Below, piece by piece: positions 13,837 through 15,529 of a stretch of DNA of 15,529 nt. The notes below the pieces were generated by a model. It was not told the DNA's origin. It did not search any database and worked only from the letters and a program-made list of their open reading frames with translations. The stretch is taken from assembly GCA_031258625.1 (NCBI GenBank), contig JAIRMO010000215.1:1-15529 (forward strand), written 5' to 3'. Position 1 is the stretch's first letter. Every line of letters starts with the position of its first letter. The position numbers and the translations under genes were made by a program. Origin of the DNA: Spirochaetaceae bacterium. GTDB taxonomy: Bacteria > Spirochaetota > Spirochaetia > Treponematales > Breznakiellaceae.

Positions 13837-14148
13837 ATGTATGTTTTGATGGATTTTAAAGGGAAGCAATACAAAGCCGAAAAGGGCGCCCGGTTAAAGG
13901 TTGACCGGATAGATGCCGAGCCGGGGGCCGGCCTGGACATAGATTCGGTACTCCTCCATTCGGGGGATACGGTATCCGTCGGGACTCCCTATATAGCGGG
14001 CGCTAAGGTTCAGGCGGTGGTGGAAAGCCACGGCAAGGAACGGAAGATCATTGTTTTTAAATACAAACCCAAAAAGGATTACCGGCGCAAACAAGGCCAC
14101 CGTCAGGGGTATTCGATCATTAAGATTGAGGATATCACCGGGGTCTGA
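13837..14148 (+). CDS. rplU: 50S ribosomal protein L21
   Basis: 103 residues, normal length. Start MYVLMDFKGKQYKAEKGARL and the family signature FKYKPKKDYRRKQGHRQ near the C-terminus are both present. The ATG at 13837 has AAGGAAG upstream. It binds 23S rRNA in the large subunit. First gene of rplU-prp-rpmA, a widely conserved order. Confidence 0.98.
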   Translation: MYVLMDFKGKQYKAEKGARLKVDRIDAEPGAGLDIDSVLLHSGDTVSVGTPYIAGAKVQAVVESHGKERKIIVFKYKPKKDYRRKQGHRQGYSIIKIEDITGV

Positions 14149-14153
14149 GGGCT

Positions 14154-14171
14154 GCCGGGGTTTGTCCCGGC
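14154..14171 (+). repeat. Small hairpin between rplU and prp
   Basis: GCCGGG-GTTTGT-CCCGGC, six GC pairs, just after the rplU stop. No T-run follows directly; it could stabilise the upstream message end or tune prp expression. Confidence 0.4.
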
Positions 14172-14201
14172 GAATGATCGCGGGTTTTTACCGGGGTAGG
14201 G

Positions 14202-14546
14202 ATGATAACCGTCGAGATGGTTGTGGATTTTGAGGGGCTCCTCAGATCCTGTACGGTTACGGGGCACGCCAACGCGGGGCCGAAGGGCGCCGATATTGTC
14301 TGCGCTGCCGTGTCGATCCTGACAAAGACCGCCCTCAGGACCCTTACGGGGAGGAGGGGAATCATCCTCCGGGTCCCGGGGGGAAACCCTGAACGGGGAA
14401 CCTTCACGATGGAAACGGATTATACCGGGGAGGGCAGGATTTTTCTTGCCGCCGTAGGGGCTTTCTTGATGGAAGGCTTGGTTTCGGTCTCGGAGGCGTA
14501 TCCCGATCATTGTACCATGAATATTCATAAGGAACGGAGGAAATAA
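14202..14546 (+). CDS. prp: Ribosomal-processing cysteine protease Prp family
   Basis: 114 residues between rplU and rpmA, the conserved place for Prp (YsxB). The catalytic pair is visible: His22 in GHANAG and Cys34 in DIVCAAVS. The rest (LRVPGG, a Glu-rich helix with [14 protein letters not shown]) fits the family. The ATG at 14202 follows GGGGTAGGG, a mediocre ribosome-binding site. In Firmicutes Prp cuts an N-terminal extension off L27. The L27 here has no extension, so the target or role in this organism is open. Confidence 0.92.
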   Translation: MITVEMVVDFEGLLRSCTVTGHANAGPKGADIVCAAVSILTKTALRTLTGRRGIILRVPGGNPERGTFTMETDYTGEGRIFLAAVGAFLMEGLVSVSEAYPDHCTMNIHKERRK

Positions 14547-14547
14547 T

Positions 14548-14808
14548 ATGGCCCGAAAAAGAGGCGGCAGCGGCGCGAAAAACGGCAGGGATTCAAATCC
14601 CCAATACTTAGGGGTCAAGGCCTCGGGAGATACCCTGGTAAAGGCGGGGACCATTATTGTCCGGCAGCGGGGTACCAAGATCCATCCGGGGCCTAACGTG
14701 GGCTGCGGGGGGGATTATACCCTTTTTGCCAAGGTGGCCGGAAAGGTTTCGTTTTCCAGCCGCCGGGGCCGGAAACTGGCCGGGGTTATTCCCGTCACGG
14801 CGGAGTAG
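14548..14808 (+). CDS. rpmA: 50S ribosomal protein L27
   Basis: 86 residues, starting [18 protein letters not shown], with the conserved NGRDS, LGVK, GTKIHPG and YTLFA segments. The mature-type N-terminus reaches the peptidyl-transferase centre. GGAGG lies seven bases before the ATG, one base after the prp stop. Going upstream in frame, no start codon is met before the TGA at 14518-14520, so a Prp-type leader (FFA motif) is absent. Confidence 0.98.
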   Translation: MARKRGGSGAKNGRDSNPQYLGVKASGDTLVKAGTIIVRQRGTKIHPGPNVGCGGDYTLFAKVAGKVSFSSRRGRKLAGVIPVTAE

Positions 14809-14845
14809 GCCCTTGCCGGTCCGGACCTTGCCGAGGGCGGTCTTA

Positions 14846-14904
14846 TGACGGCCGCCGTTTCATTCGGGGGTCCGGTGTGGTGCGGGTCCCCGCCGTCTTT
14901 TTTT
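14846..14904 (+). terminator. Possible terminator between rpmA and obg
   Basis: A long-range stem, GACGG near 14847 and CGGGG near 14868 pairing with CCCCG-CCGTC, ends directly in a run of seven Ts (14898-14904). The left arm is interrupted by ~12 nt. It would separate the ribosomal genes from obg. Confidence 0.4.
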
Positions 14905-14935
14905 GAATTCCGGCCTTGAAAGAGGCCCCCGGTAA

Positions 14936-15529
<594 letters not shown>

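Overview
The window looks like chromosomal DNA from a spirochaete of the Treponema lineage, most plausibly the termite-gut/free-living side (Treponema azotonutricium/primitia-like). This is inference. It rests on the resemblance of the proteins to treponemal ones as I know them, on a lipoprotein start with a bacterial Ig-like domain of a kind common in those genomes, and on the order rplU-prp-rpmA-obg. The DNA is GC-rich, with many long antisense shadow ORFs, and it contains G9/C9 homopolymer tracts.

Layout. (1) 1-1749, plus strand: the 3' end of a CapD/WbpM-type nucleotide-sugar 4,6-dehydratase, overlapped by a DegT/DnrJ/EryC1 sugar aminotransferase. Together they would make an amino-dideoxy sugar for a surface glycan. 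(2) 1750-1905: a non-coding spacer with three inverted repeats, including a perfect 17-bp one. (3) 1906-5319, plus strand: a tightly overlapping three-gene operon for a molybdenum hydroxylase of the xanthine dehydrogenase family (Mo subunit, 2Fe-2S subunit, FAD subunit). Its Mo subunit has lost several textbook active-site residues, so the substrate is unknown. (4) 5320-6500: a repeat-rich accessory patch with GC-rich hairpins, the 5' part of an Ig-like lipoprotein gene with a C9 tract next to its start, and the C-terminal end of a group II intron maturase followed by intron domain V/VI-like RNA. The lipoprotein gene runs straight into the intron remnant. (5) 6404-7081, minus strand: an O6-alkylguanine-DNA alkyltransferase. 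(6) 7202-13412, minus strand: a sugar-uptake operon, in transcription order a solute-binding lipoprotein, two CUT1 permeases, and a natural fusion of a GH65 disaccharide phosphorylase with beta-phosphoglucomutase. A LacI-type palindrome lies just upstream. (7) 13774-15529, plus strand: rplU-prp-rpmA-obg (obg cut by the window edge), behind a sigma70-like promoter and a hairpin-rich spacer.

How the parts work together. The transporter (its ATPase is not in this window, as is usual for CUT1 systems) would import an alpha-linked disaccharide. The GH65 half would split it with phosphate into glucose and beta-glucose 1-phosphate, and the fused mutase half would turn the latter into glucose 6-phosphate. 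The ribosomal block is a housekeeping neighbourhood with one puzzle: a Prp protease next to an L27 that lacks the N-terminal extension Prp is known to remove.

The most notable non-gene signals are a family of at least five short palindromes (AAACCC..GGG type) between 5.5 and 7.2 kb whose stems co-vary, and the lipoprotein/group II intron junction. I see no complete novel defence or mobile system, and no CRISPR array, tRNA or rRNA.
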